From: Rebecca billardiae RCC1528
Lineage: Eukaryota > Haptophyta
Direction: 5' to 3'
DNA: 64,000 nt
Assembly: GCA_965240325.2 (NCBI GenBank)
Contig: OZ251235.1
Coordinates: 558,001 to 622,000, forward strand
Below, one piece after another: positions 52,485 through 62,562 of the stretch. Numbering within the stretch: position 1 is the stretch's first letter; each line of letters opens with the position of its first letter. Under the pieces are notes generated by a model. It had not been told where the DNA came from, ran no database searches, and worked only from the letters and a program-made list of their open reading frames with translations. The position numbers and the translations under genes were made by a program.

Positions 52485-52635
52485 TCTGTTGCGGACGACG
52501 ATGCGCCTCGTCGAGGTGCGCGCGCTCGGCAGTCGCCACTGCGGCAGGAGAGGAGACTGCGGCGGCGCAGGGCACGCGTGCGCCGTGCGTGCGCCGTGTG
52601 CAGCTGCAGCGGTCAGTGCGGGTGACGAACGATAA

Positions 52636-52686
52636 TGCCTGAGCTGTACATTGAACATGTGCGTCTCTTATTCTGATGAGTAAACT
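52636..52686 (+). mobile_element. dispersed repeat copy D
   Basis: Shortest copy: GCCTGAGCTGT, an 11-bp insertion (ACATTGAACAT), then GTGCGTCTCTTATT and, after a variable spacer, GAGTAAAC. Plus strand, same orientation as copy E 170 bp away. It overlaps the upstream region of the NOL8-like gene. Confidence 0.6.
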
Positions 52687-52858
52687 AAAACTGTACTGTC
52701 TGACACATCGACATTACCTGAGGGCCAGGCCTTCTGTGTGATAAGCTACCCCAGTCATGCCGCTTGATACACGCCTTCCCCAACCGACAGTGGGGCTCCA
52801 CATTCCATACTACTACATCCTGTCGGCGCGCCGTCGCATCGGCGCCCAGTCGGAGAGT

Positions 52859-53078
52859 TCGGACGACGACGTTTTGTGGACGACGGTGGGGCGAGGACGA
52901 CGGGCGCTGGCGCGCCGCGAGGCGGCCGCAGCCCTCATCCAGGCCTCGCAGGCGGACGGCTGAACGAACCCATTCCGACGGCGCTACGATCGGCGACGGC
53001 GTGATGGGCGGTGACAGTTGGCGGGCGTCAATCTCGCCTGCCTGAGCTGTGTGCGTCTCTTATTCCAGATGAGTAAAC
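52859..53078 (+). mobile_element. dispersed repeat copy E
   Basis: About 220 bp, plus strand, matching copy A (1352-1599) from TCGGACGACGACGTTTTGTG to AGTAAAC. The coding end reads SDDDVLWTTVGRGRRALARR and stops at 52961-52963. Relative to copy A it lacks 27 bases (nine codons) just before the stop, so the frame is kept in both. Confidence 0.75.
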
Positions 53079-53765
53079 GACTGTATGCCTATGGGGTGCA
53101 ACTGTCGATGGGCGCGATTCTGAAGCCGGTCTCAGTCGCCGTCGGATTTATTACTGTTATTACAGATTGGTTCGTCTGGTTCCCATCCATGTGGGTTACT
53201 TTGCGGCCCCGCCGCGGACGTCACGGAGGGCTGGCGGCGAGATCCGCGGCGGTGCACGTCGTGCCCCCGAGCTAACCGCCGAGCCCCAGCCTGGGGCTGG
53301 CGACGCCCTGGCGTCGCCCGACTCGTCCAACGAGGCGAGTGAGACTGAGAGGCGTCGCGCGCCGAGGGGCGGGTGAGGCCGGGGGGGGGGGCGCCTGGTG
53401 CGTTGGCGCCATCGATTTATTGGACGTTTCTTTTATGGGATTTCTGTCGCATCAATCAGATTCTGTGTTGTGCGACGAAATAAAAGCGAGGGGAGAATTA
53501 TCGGGAACGACGAGGTTATTTTGATGGGCATATTTATTATTACACGTATTTTGGCCGCCGTTTGCCCGTTAATATCACGTATGATCGATGAGCGCATTGT
53601 TCTCTGCTGTCGACCACTACTCCAGGCTAGTCTCTGGGCATCAGCATGGACATGAGACATGTCAGTCTCATATTGCCTCTTGGTCTTGCCGGACACGGCC
53701 GCCGGCGCCGGTTTATTCCCCTACGACATACGGCCTGGCAGCCTGAGCCGCCGCCTATACTGCGC

Positions 53766-53846
<81 letters not shown>

Positions 53847-53847
53847 T

Positions 53848-53906
<59 letters not shown>
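53766..53906. repeat. (GA)n microsatellite
   Basis: Two long GA/AG runs (about 53766-53843 and 53857-53906) interrupted by ATCCTC; degenerate GAGA-rich sequence continues to about 54210. The purine-rich strand is the plus strand. ORFs called here (Arg-Glu repeats) are artefacts. Confidence 0.95.
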
Positions 53907-53907
<1 letters not shown>

Positions 53908-54427
53908 ACTAGTAAGAGACTAGAGAGAGAGGGAGGGAGACGGCGGAGAGAGCAGAGTGAGAGTAGCGTACTGCTAGAGACTCATCTAGTCACTAGAGCA
54001 GAGAGATCGAGAGAGCGCTAGAGAGTAGAGAGAGAGAGAGAGACGAGAGACTACTAGATAGAGAGTGAGTCTCACTCACTGACGACGACTGACTGGCATC
54101 AGTAGTCGTACTCGGTAGAGCCAGAGAGAGAGAGTAGCACTTCGGTCCGGATTCGGTGTGAGAGAGCCAGAGAATAGAAATAGATCGAGACTCTTCATCA
54201 GACGAGTAGTCAGAGACTGGAGAGGTCGTTACCGTGACACGGTAGCAGTCCTATACGACGACATCTGACGCACACTACTACACATACGTATATACAGTAT
54301 ATGTCGTCAACTTCAACTGTACAAGAAGTGCCTTCGCACGAGGTCGCTGATGCCTGCCCGCCGCGTCAGCCTCGTCCGATTACGCGCGAATGATTCAGTC
54401 TGCGGTCAGCCACTGCTGTCCGAACGG

Positions 54428-57400
54428 CTACATGCTCGTCTTGAGCTTGATGTGCCGATCGAGGGTGTACATGCGCAGGAGCAGCGCGTGCGCCGTGTCT
54501 GGCGGCTGCTCAGACAGCTTGGCGTCTTCCTGCCACCATGGCCGCCACTCCTTGGAGAACTGCTCCGCGCGGATGCTCTGCGCGAGCTCGTCCAGACACT
54601 CCCTGCGGGGCACGCGCGGCAGGGGGTCGATGAGGGCGCGCGCGGTGACGAGGAGCGCGAGGGGCACCGCGGGCGGGGTCACCCGGCACGCGTCGACGCG
54701 CTCGAACGCATGGCCCGACGGCGCTCGCACCTGAGCACAGACGGCTTGGCTGTGAGCTTCACACGCCACAGCCAGCGCGCGCGCGCCTCGGCCGACCACT
54801 GCGCGAGCGCGCTGTGCGGGAGCACCGCCTCGAGAGTGCTCAGCTCGATCTGCGACGCAGCGCAACGGGAGGGAGGGGAAGCGGGAGCGGGGCGGAGGCG
54901 GAGGCGCGGTGATGGCTGGGAGGCGCAGATGTGCACGCCGGTCGGGGCTGGCCGAGCCGGCTGGGCCGGGACCGCCGCACACCCAACCAGCGGGCGCGCT
55001 CGGCCGAGGCGGGACGGCTGCAGCCGCGAGCCAAGGCCACTTCCGACAGCTCAGCCACACGCGCGCGGCACGGCGCGCCTCTCCAGCGCTGCGGCGGGCT
55101 CGCACGGCGCGACGGGACGCAGGCGGCACGCACCTTGAGCTGCAGCATCGCCGCTGAGATGGGCCCCGCGTGCGGCCGGACGGGCGCGCTGCCGTCCGTC
55201 TCCTGTCGCGCGCGCTTGGCTGGCGTGGCTGGCGAGGCGCTCGCCGGCTGCTCGGGCGCGCGGGGCGTGTCACGGCCCTCGCCCGCGCCGTTCGTCGTGC
55301 CGTCGTCGTCGTCGTCGCTCACGACGAGCGCGCTCTTTCGGCGCACCGAGCGGCGCGACACGCCGCCGTGCTCGTCAGCCTCGCCCTCCAACGCCTGCGC
55401 ATCGCACACGCCCGTGCACGACGCCTGGTGCGCCTCGAGCGCGAGCGCGCCCATCCGCGCGGCCGAGAAGGTGACATGGCACACGGCGCAGTGCGAGTGC
55501 GTGCGGGGGTCGTGGAGCTCGGCGCAGAAGGTGCAGCGCTGCCAGCCGCGCGTCGGCTGGATGCGCTCGGCGCACGCGCACACGCGTGAGCGCTCGATGC
55601 CAGCCAGCGCGTCGAGCAGCGGACGGCCGCCCAGCTGCTTGGCCGTGCGCAGTGCAGCGATGGCTGCGAGGCCGAGCTGCAAGTCGGCGTCCACGGCCGA
55701 GGCCAGATCGCCCGCGGCGGCGCCGTCGGCGCCCGCCGCCGCCGCCGCCGCCGCCGCCGCCGAGGAGCGAAGCCGCGCTGTCCTGCTGGTGGAGACGGCG
55801 GTTGTGCCGCCCACCAGCTCCTCCGCAGATGGCGCAGCCGCGGGCGCGGCGTCGGCGGCGGTGCCGGCCGGCGCGGCGGCGGCGGGCGAGGCGGCGGCAG
55901 CGGCGGCGGCCGGCGCTCCCGCGAGCGAGCGCTCCGCATGCGCCTCCGCCGCCTTGGCCATCGCCGCAGTCAGCTGCGGCTGCACGCCGCTCAGCCCTTC
56001 CAGCAGCCGCGACTCGCGCCGGCCGCGCGGCCGAAGCGAGGCGAGCAACGCCTCGACCTCCGCGGCACAGCTGAGCGTGAGCCAGCGGCCTGGCCGAGGG
56101 TCGACAATCTCCGAGATGCGAGATTCGACCTCGTGGATGCTCGGCTTGGCGCCCGCGGCGGCGGCGGCGGCGGGCGCCGCGGCGGGCGCCGCGGCGGGCT
56201 GCGCCGCCTGCGCCGGCTGCTGCTCGTGCACGAAGAGCTGCGCCGCGTCGGCTCCGAGCAGGAAGTACGCGCGGTGGTGCCGGTCCCGACCGAGCGGCTC
56301 CGTGCGCACCTGGCCGAGCCGCTCGCGCAGCCGGTTGTACTTGAGGTCGAGGTGGCGGCGCACCTCCTCCTTGCGCGTGCGCAGCACCTCTGGCACCGAG
56401 CGATAGTTGGGCAGCCCGGCGAGCGCGCTCGGCTGCTGCGCCAGCCCGGGCGGCGGTGCGCCCGCGGGCGCGGCAGCGGGTGCCTCGGAAGGCGGCTCGG
56501 CGCCCACGGGCGCGGGGGCGGCGGCGGCCGCGCCGGCCGCCTTCGCAGCCGGGGCCGCCAACGCGGAGGCCGCGGGCGTGGAGGCCGCGGGCGCGGAGGC
56601 GGGCGACGCGGCGGCGGGCGCGACAACGGCAGCTGCGCCAGGAGCGGCGGCGGCGGGCGCAGCGGGTGGTACAGCGGCGGGAGCGGCGGCGGCGGGCGCA
56701 GCGGGCGCGCCGGCGCCCGCAGTAGCTGCCCCGCCCTTCTGCGCTGCCGCCGCGTCGTCGCCGCCGTCCGTGTCGGCGTCGAACTTGACGGTGACGGCCA
56801 CCGCCTCCTCGGGCGGCGCGCCCGCTGCCGCCGCCGTCGCGACCAGGACCGCGTACGCGGCGGCCTCGCCGCCGCCCAGCGCGTCGATCGCCATGAGCCG
56901 GCGGCGGTACTCCTTGCGCTTCATGTCCTGCAGCCGCTCGACGCCCGTGATCGTCGCCTCCGAGTGCCGCGAGAAGAAAGGGCTGTCGATCACGAGCTGC
57001 GCCATCAGGTGCAGCGTCTCGAGCCGCGTGCTCACCGGCAGCTCGGCAAAGCTGCGCGACACGCCGGCCACGCCGAGCGCCCGCGCCAGCTGCTTCTCGA
57101 TCTTATTGCTGCGGTAGCCACCCGGGCGGCGCTGCTGCACGGCGCGGGCTCCCGCGGGCGCGCCGGCGCGTGCGCCGTCGCCATCGCCATCGCCGTCGCC
57201 ATCGCCGTCGCCGTCGCCCTCGCCGTCGCCGTCGCCCTCGCCGTCGCCGTCGCCGTCGCCCTCGCCATCATCGTCATCCTCCTCGTCATCGTCATCGCCA
57301 CCCTCGTCCTCCGCGCCGGCATCCGCCTCGGCCTCGAGCCGGGACTCGCGCCGCGCGGCGGCGGCCGCCTCGCCACGCTTCTTTGCGTGCGCGACGGCGA

Positions 57401-57938
57401 GCAGGTGCCGGCGCAGCACCTCGGGCCAGGTGTGCGCGGTCAGCCGCTGGCCCTGCAGCCGCTCGCCCGAGCGCGAGATGAGGTCTCGCGCGATGCGCGC
57501 CGAGCAGACGAGCCGCCCGCGCGCGGGCGTGCCATGCCGATCGCTGCACACCGAGTAGTGATCCGCGATGATGAGCCGCGTGAGCAGGATGTGCGCCGAG
57601 TGGAAGAGCCACTCGCTCGACGCCGAGCCGAGCGGCTCGAGCAGCATCTGCTCCCACTCGCGCCAGCTGCACGTGCCGACCGTCCACAGCTGCGCACTCG
57701 TGAGCTCGACCACGTCTGCTGGCGGGCGGCGCGGCGGCGGCACGGCGGGCGCGGGCGGCGGGAGGTGCAGCGAGCCCTCGTCGAGGAGAATGTCCGCCAG
57801 CACGGACGCCGCGGGCAGCCGGCCGCCGTGCTTTGGGTCGTGCACCGGCTCTGCGAGCACGGTGGGCGACGCGGCCGCAGCTTTGCTCTCCGCGCCGCCC
57901 GGCGTGTCGCCACCAGCCTTTGCTGCGGGCTGCGACCG

Positions 57939-57970
<32 letters not shown>

Positions 57971-60900
57971 TGGCCGCGCTGGCGAGGCACGGCGGGCGCG
58001 TCGAGCACGGCTTGCGCAGCGTGTTCGGCCCGCCGTTCTTCGCCTTGTCCTTGCAGTAGCGGCACGTGTTACAGTCCGCCATCCTGCACGCCGTGCACTT
58101 GCCGCACCGCTTCCCCGGGCGCGAGGCGCCGCCGCCCGGCGCCGTTGCGCCGTCGTCGTCGCCGCCGTCCTCCTCCTCCTCCGCGTCCGCGCCGTCGCCG
58201 TTCGCGCCGACGGACCGAGCGAAAGAGGCGGACACGGCGATGGCCGGCGTGGGCGCCGCCGCGGAGCTTGCCGCGGGGCCGCCCACCGCCGCGCCGTCCG
58301 CCGCCGCGTCGGCTGGCGCCGCATCCGTCCCAGAGTCTGCGCCGAGCGCGCCCGCCGCGCCGCCGCGCTCCTCGAGGCGCGCCGCGGCCGCGCGCAGCTC
58401 GGCCGCCTTGTCCAGCGCGCCGCGGCGCACGCGCTCGTCGGCCGCGAGCGCCGCGTCGAGATCGTCCAGCGTCGCCGCCGGCACGACAATCGCCGCGAGG
58501 AGGCGGCACAAGTCGAACGCCTCGAGCGCGCCGCCCACAAGGGAGGGCGCGAGCAGGGCGGACGCTGGCCGCGCGGGCAGCGCGACGAGCGCGCTCCCGC
58601 CGCCCGCCGCCTCGTCGTCGCCCAGCTCGAGATCCTCCGTGAGCTCGATCTGCTTCACCGTCGAGACGGAGAGCGTGGTGCAGAAGCGGCGGTGGCCGCC
58701 CAGCGCCGAGATCGTGTCAAAGGCCTTGCCGCAGTCGCCGCACACGTACTCGCCGTCCTCGTTCTTCTGCGGCGGCGCGGTGTGGCCGGCGCGGAAGCGC
58801 GAGGAGCACGCCGAGCACAGCGTCTTCGGGCCCTCGGGGCCGGGCCCCTTGCCCGAGCACTCCTCGTACGTGCAGGTGCACCAGCCGCACCGCCATGCGC
58901 CGCCGTCGCAGAAGCGGCGGTGGCCGCCGAGCGCGCCGATCGTATCAAAGGCGCGGCTGCAGTTGTCGCACACGTACTTGCCGTCCTCGTTCTGCGGCGG
59001 CGGGGCGGTGTGGCCGGCGCGGAAGCGCGAGGAGCACGCCGAGCACAGCGTCTTGGGCCCCTCCGGCCCGGGCCCCTTGCCGTTGCACTCCTCGTACTTG
59101 CAGGTGCACCAGCCGCACCGCCACGTGCCGCCGTCGCAGAAGCGGCGGTGGCCGCCGAGCGCGCCGATCGTCTCGAAGGTGCGGCTGCACTGCTCGCAGA
59201 CGAACTTGCCGTCCTCGTTCACGGTGGGCGCGGCGGTGTGCCCGGCGCGGAAGCGCGAGGAGCACGCGTGGCACAGCGTCTTCGGGCCGTCAGGCCCGGC
59301 GCCCTGCGCGGCGTGCGGCGTGGGTGCGCGGGCGTCAGGGCGGTCGCTGCGGCGCTGCGCGCAGCGACAGCGGCGCGCGTGGCGCGCGCGCGCCGAGCGC
59401 GGGCGCACCTTGCCGGACGTGTCCATCGACTGGCAGCCGCACCACTTGCACCGCCACTCGCCGCCGTCGCAGAAGCGGCGGTGGCTCGTGAGCGAGGCGA
59501 GGTGCTCGAAGGCGCGGCCGCAGTTGTCGCACGGGTACTTGCCGTCCTCGTTCTTCTGCGGCGCGCTCGTGTACCCGGCGCGGAAGCGCATGCTGCACGC
59601 GTGGCAGAGCGTCTTCGGCCCGTCCGGGCCGGCGCCCTTCCCGTTCGCCTCCGCGATCGAGCAGCTACACCAGCAGCACCGCCACGTGCCCGAGTCGCAG
59701 AAGCGGCGGTGGCCGCCGAGCGCGCCGATCGTCTCGAAGGTGCGCTCGCAGTTGTCGCACACGTACTTGCCGTCCTCGTTGCGCGGCGGCGGGCCGGTGT
59801 GCCCCGCGCGGTAGCGCGAGGCGCACGCCGAGCACAGAGTCTTCGGGCCGTCGGGCCCGGGGCCCTTGCCAGAGCACTGCTGCTCGGTGGCCTTGCACCA
59901 GCGGCACTCCCAGTTGCCGCCGGAGCAGAAGCGCATGTGCCCGGCGAGCCCGCCGCGCTTGGCATAGCGCTTGTGGCACTTCTCGCACTCGAAGTTGAGC
60001 GGCTGCTCGCCGTCGGCGACGGACGGCGCGGCCGCGCTCGCGTCATCGCCCGCCAGGCTGTCCACGCGGCTCGGCGGCCGCTTGCCCTTCTTCGCCGGCG
60101 TGGAGGGTCCGGACGCTGGGCCGTCTGCGCCCGGGGCGCCACTGGTCGCGTCCCCCGCCAGCTTGCGCTTGCCGCCGCCGCCGCCCTTCGGCTTGGGCGC
60201 CCTGGGCGCCTTGGGAGCGCGCGGCGCGCCGTCCTTGCCCTTGCCCTTGCCCTTGCCCTTGCCGCCCTTGCCCGCGCCAGTGCCGTCGGCGCCTGCCCCG
60301 GCGGCGACGCTGCTGTCACCACCGTCGGCGGCGCTGCCGCATGCGCCGCTGCCGCCACTGTTCGCCGACGGCGCGCGGATGGGCTGCGCTGAGACGAGCT
60401 GCCCGTTCGCACCGTGCCGCGTATCGCCGCCGTGCAGCGGTGGCGGGCGCGGGATCGGGTGGAGCCGGCACGGATCGCAGACCCATTCCTGCGCGCGCGA
60501 AGGCCGAGCGAAGGCGTGTGCGCATGCGCGCAAGAGGGCGCGTGGTGCGATGTGAGCCGCGCGCGGTGCAGGCGCGAACGCGCCGGTCACGTGCTGCCCC
60601 CGCGCACAGCATGCTGTGCTCCGCGCCGCTCGGAGCCAGCCGGCACGCTGGGCCCGCCGCTTGCCCGCCCAGCTGCCCGCGCGCGCGCCGGAACGCGCGC
60701 TGCGCGCGCGCTGCATGCCGCCCGCACCTCTGGCACCGAGCCGAGCTGAGGCCTGAGGCAATCGATGTGCACGACGCGGTCGCAGATCTGGCAGAGCGCC
60801 ATGCGCTCGTCATGCGCGCGCGAGCCGCACTCCGAGCACATGTGGTCGTCCGCCGTCGCCACGATCTCGATCGGCAGCGGCGGCCGGCCCGTGGCCGTGT

Positions 60901-61594
60901 CGCCAATCACCCACTGGCGCGCGAGGCGCTCGAACGCAGCCTGCATGAGCCGCGCGAGCTGGCCGAGGTTGGACGCGTCGTCGTTGCGCGCGCGGTGCTG
61001 CATCCAGAGCATGCGCATGTCCGCGATGAACTCGTCCGGCAGGTGCGTGTACGGCGCCGCGCTCGGCTCGCCGTACAGCCGCGCGCCGATGTGCTCAAGC
61101 CCTGGCATGCCGGGCGAGGGCGAAGACGCGACGAGATGGACGCCGCCCTTCGCCTTCATGGCCTCGTACACGCGCGCGCAGCGCTGCGGCGCTTCATGCA
61201 TGCCCATCTGGCGCGGGTGGCTCGGCATCGGCGGCCGCTGCGCCATCATTGGCTGGTACTGAGGCGGAGGGGGCGGGCGCGGCGGCGCGTACATATGCTG
61301 CCCGTACATGTGCTGCGGCGGGCCGTCCATGCCGGGGCCCGGGCTGGGCGGGCACATGTAGCGCTGGTCGTGCATGTACGCGTCGCCGTGCGCCATGTAG
61401 ACGGGCATCGCTCCCACGGCCATGTGCGGCTGGTATCGCATCGGCTGCCCTGGCTCGGAGTGCGGCGGCGCGGACGCGCCCACTGGCATGCAGTGATGCA
61501 TGCCCATCGTGCCGGGAGCCATCGCTGGGGAGTATCGCGCGCCCTGAGGCGGCGCAGCGTACTCGTAGGGCGAGCCATTCGTCGGCCGGTCCAT
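54428..61594 (-). CDS. giant DDT/WHIM chromatin regulator with bromodomain-like, PHD, C2H2/GATA array and CXXC finger
   Basis: Five exons on the minus strand: 61594-60728, 60488-59409, 59303-55134, 54849-54731, 54602-54428; 2136 residues; all joins keep phase. Order: Pro/Met/Tyr-rich N-terminus; bromodomain-like helices about 150-245 (HLPDEFIADMRMLWMQHRAR); PHD finger about 255-300 (CSECGSRAHDERMALCQICD then, across intron 1, EWVCDPC); six C2H2-like fingers alternating with five GATA-like fingers at about 452-858; DDT-like segment about 906-950; CXXC finger about 1048-1095 (RCGKCTACRMADCNTCRYC); acidic Gly-Asp tract; WHIM1 near 1403 (AELPVSTRLETLHLMAQLV); WHIM2 near 1647 (EPLGRDRHHRAYF); a zinc motif near 1888-1930; final BAZ-like helices (LEAVLPHSALAQWSAEARAR). 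DDT-WHIM proteins partner ISWI remodelers, and CXXC fingers bind unmethylated CpG. A nuclear chromatin-remodelling role is inferred. Confidence 0.85.
57172..57275 (-). repeat. GTCGCC hexanucleotide tract encoding Gly-Asp repeat
   Basis: Imperfect (GTCGCC)n on the plus strand, read as Gly-Asp steps in the chromatin regulator just after an Asp/Glu-rich stretch. It is in frame and likely polymorphic in length. Confidence 0.8.
58680..60000 (-). repeat. tandem C2H2-GATA zinc-finger modules
   Basis: Within the chromatin regulator, a unit of about 240 bp repeats. Each has a C2H2-like finger (YVCDNCxRxFxTIGALGGHRR then FC) followed by a GATA-like finger (CxWCx then GPDGPKTLCSACSSRFR). Five full units plus a last C2H2 finger are present. 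The high similarity of units 4-6 indicates recent internal duplication. Confidence 0.85.
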
Positions 61595-62010
61595 GCCTGC
61601 ACACGCCGGCCTCTCCGGCGGCCACGCGCGGGAGCGCCCGCCTTCAGCTCTCGCGCCCCACGCGCCGCGAGCTATTTCAGCTCAGGCGCTGAGCGCCTGA
61701 GCAGGAGCTCCTTGGTCGACCCGGCCTCGGCCCTCGCTTGCAAGTGCACGCCCCTGTGGAAGCACGGACGCGGGTTCGCCGAACGACGAAGTCACCGAAC
61801 TGCGCGAGCCAAAACCTGCATGCCGCCATAAATGCCAAATGCAGAGCTTCTCCCATTGGCTGATTTGGCTCTATGGAGTGGGTAAGGAGCCACCGCGGCC
61901 GGGAGGCGCGTGCGAGCGAGCACCGGGTGATCAGAGCGCTGCCGACACGTGCAGGGCCGCGCCCCAGCCCGCGCGCGCCCCCCCGCCCGGGCCCGGCTTT
62001 TTCAGTGGCG
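61595..62010. promoter_or_regulatory. divergent promoter region with CCAAT motif
   Basis: 416 bp between the divergent chromatin regulator and the plastid-type membrane protein gene. CCCATTGGC at 61852-61860 (CCAAT box on the minus strand) is followed by TGATTTGGCTC. The central part (61790-61880) is the AT-richest. It is a plausible shared promoter. Confidence 0.4.
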
Positions 62011-62562
62011 ATGGCTGTCGTGCAGCTCGCAGTGGCGGCCCTGGCCTTCACCACCCGCTCGGCCGGCCACGTGGGTGTACGCGGCGGCGCAGGAGCCGGC
62101 CTCGTCCGGCCGCTCCAGCTCAGCAGGCGCAGCCTGGTCGTCTCCTCGGACGGCGAAGAGCCCGGCGAGGTGCCGAGGCTCGCGGACGACCAACGGAGCG
62201 GACCGAGCGAGTCGGAGCTGCTGAGCGACATCGCGCGCTTCAAGGAGCGCGAGGCGGTATCTGCGCAGGAGGCGGCCGAGAGCGGGCCTGACATCGCAAT
62301 GACCATCATCAACGGGCTCGGCGTCATCCTCACCTGCAACTTCGTCATCATCGTCGGGTTGTTCGGCTGGTTCCTCGTAGGCGCGGTCGGACAGCTCGGC
62401 TTCAAGAACACGGGCGTCATCGAGAGCTTCCGCGGCGCGTGGGACCCGTTCATCCTGCCGCTGCTCACCACGCACATGGCGCTCACGTTCCTGTCCAAGG
62501 GCATCGAGAAGGTGTCTGGCAAGGAGGATGAGGGGTCGATCAGCGGCGGCTGGAAGATCTGA
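62011..62562 (+). CDS. probable plastid-targeted two-span membrane protein
   Basis: 183 residues from ATG 62011, which opens with a signal-like segment (VVQLAVAALAFTTRSAGHVG) and a basic Ser-rich stretch resembling the two-part leaders of plastid proteins in algae with secondary plastids. An ATG at 61873 is in frame but adds basic sequence with no signal character. The mature part has an acidic linker, one clear membrane span (VILTCNFVIIVGLFGWFLV) and a second weaker one (WDPFILPLLTTHMALTFL), ending in a charged tail with GWKI. No enzyme motif is present. I do not recognise the family; plastid location is inferred from the leader only. Confidence 0.6.
   Translation: MAVVQLAVAALAFTTRSAGHVGVRGGAGAGLVRPLQLSRRSLVVSSDGEEPGEVPRLADDQRSGPSESELLSDIARFKEREAVSAQEAAESGPDIAMTIINGLGVILTCNFVIIVGLFGWFLVGAVGQLGFKNTGVIESFRGAWDPFILPLLTTHMALTFLSKGIEKVSGKEDEGSISGGWKI

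Larger units (their letters stand above)
52485..54427. other. repeat-dominated intergenic region
   Basis: About 1.9 kb. It contains dispersed-repeat copies D and E, a G-run at about 53380-53390, a low-GC part at 53400-53660 and a long (GA)n satellite with degenerate edges to about 54210. No supported gene; the NOL8-like promoter lies near 52485-52640. Confidence 0.6.

Noticed and set aside
53766-53906. Possible CRISPR or telomere-like array
   Set aside because: The repeats are pure dinucleotides without spacers; the organism is eukaryotic.
53659-54021. Arg-Glu repeat ORF
   Set aside because: It is simply the (GA)n microsatellite translated.
55938-60392. 1484-codon open frame antisense to the chromatin regulator
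   Set aside because: Very GC-rich DNA has few stops. Its product is Arg/Ala/Gly-rich with no domain, while the minus strand carries clear zinc-finger, CXXC and WHIM motifs.
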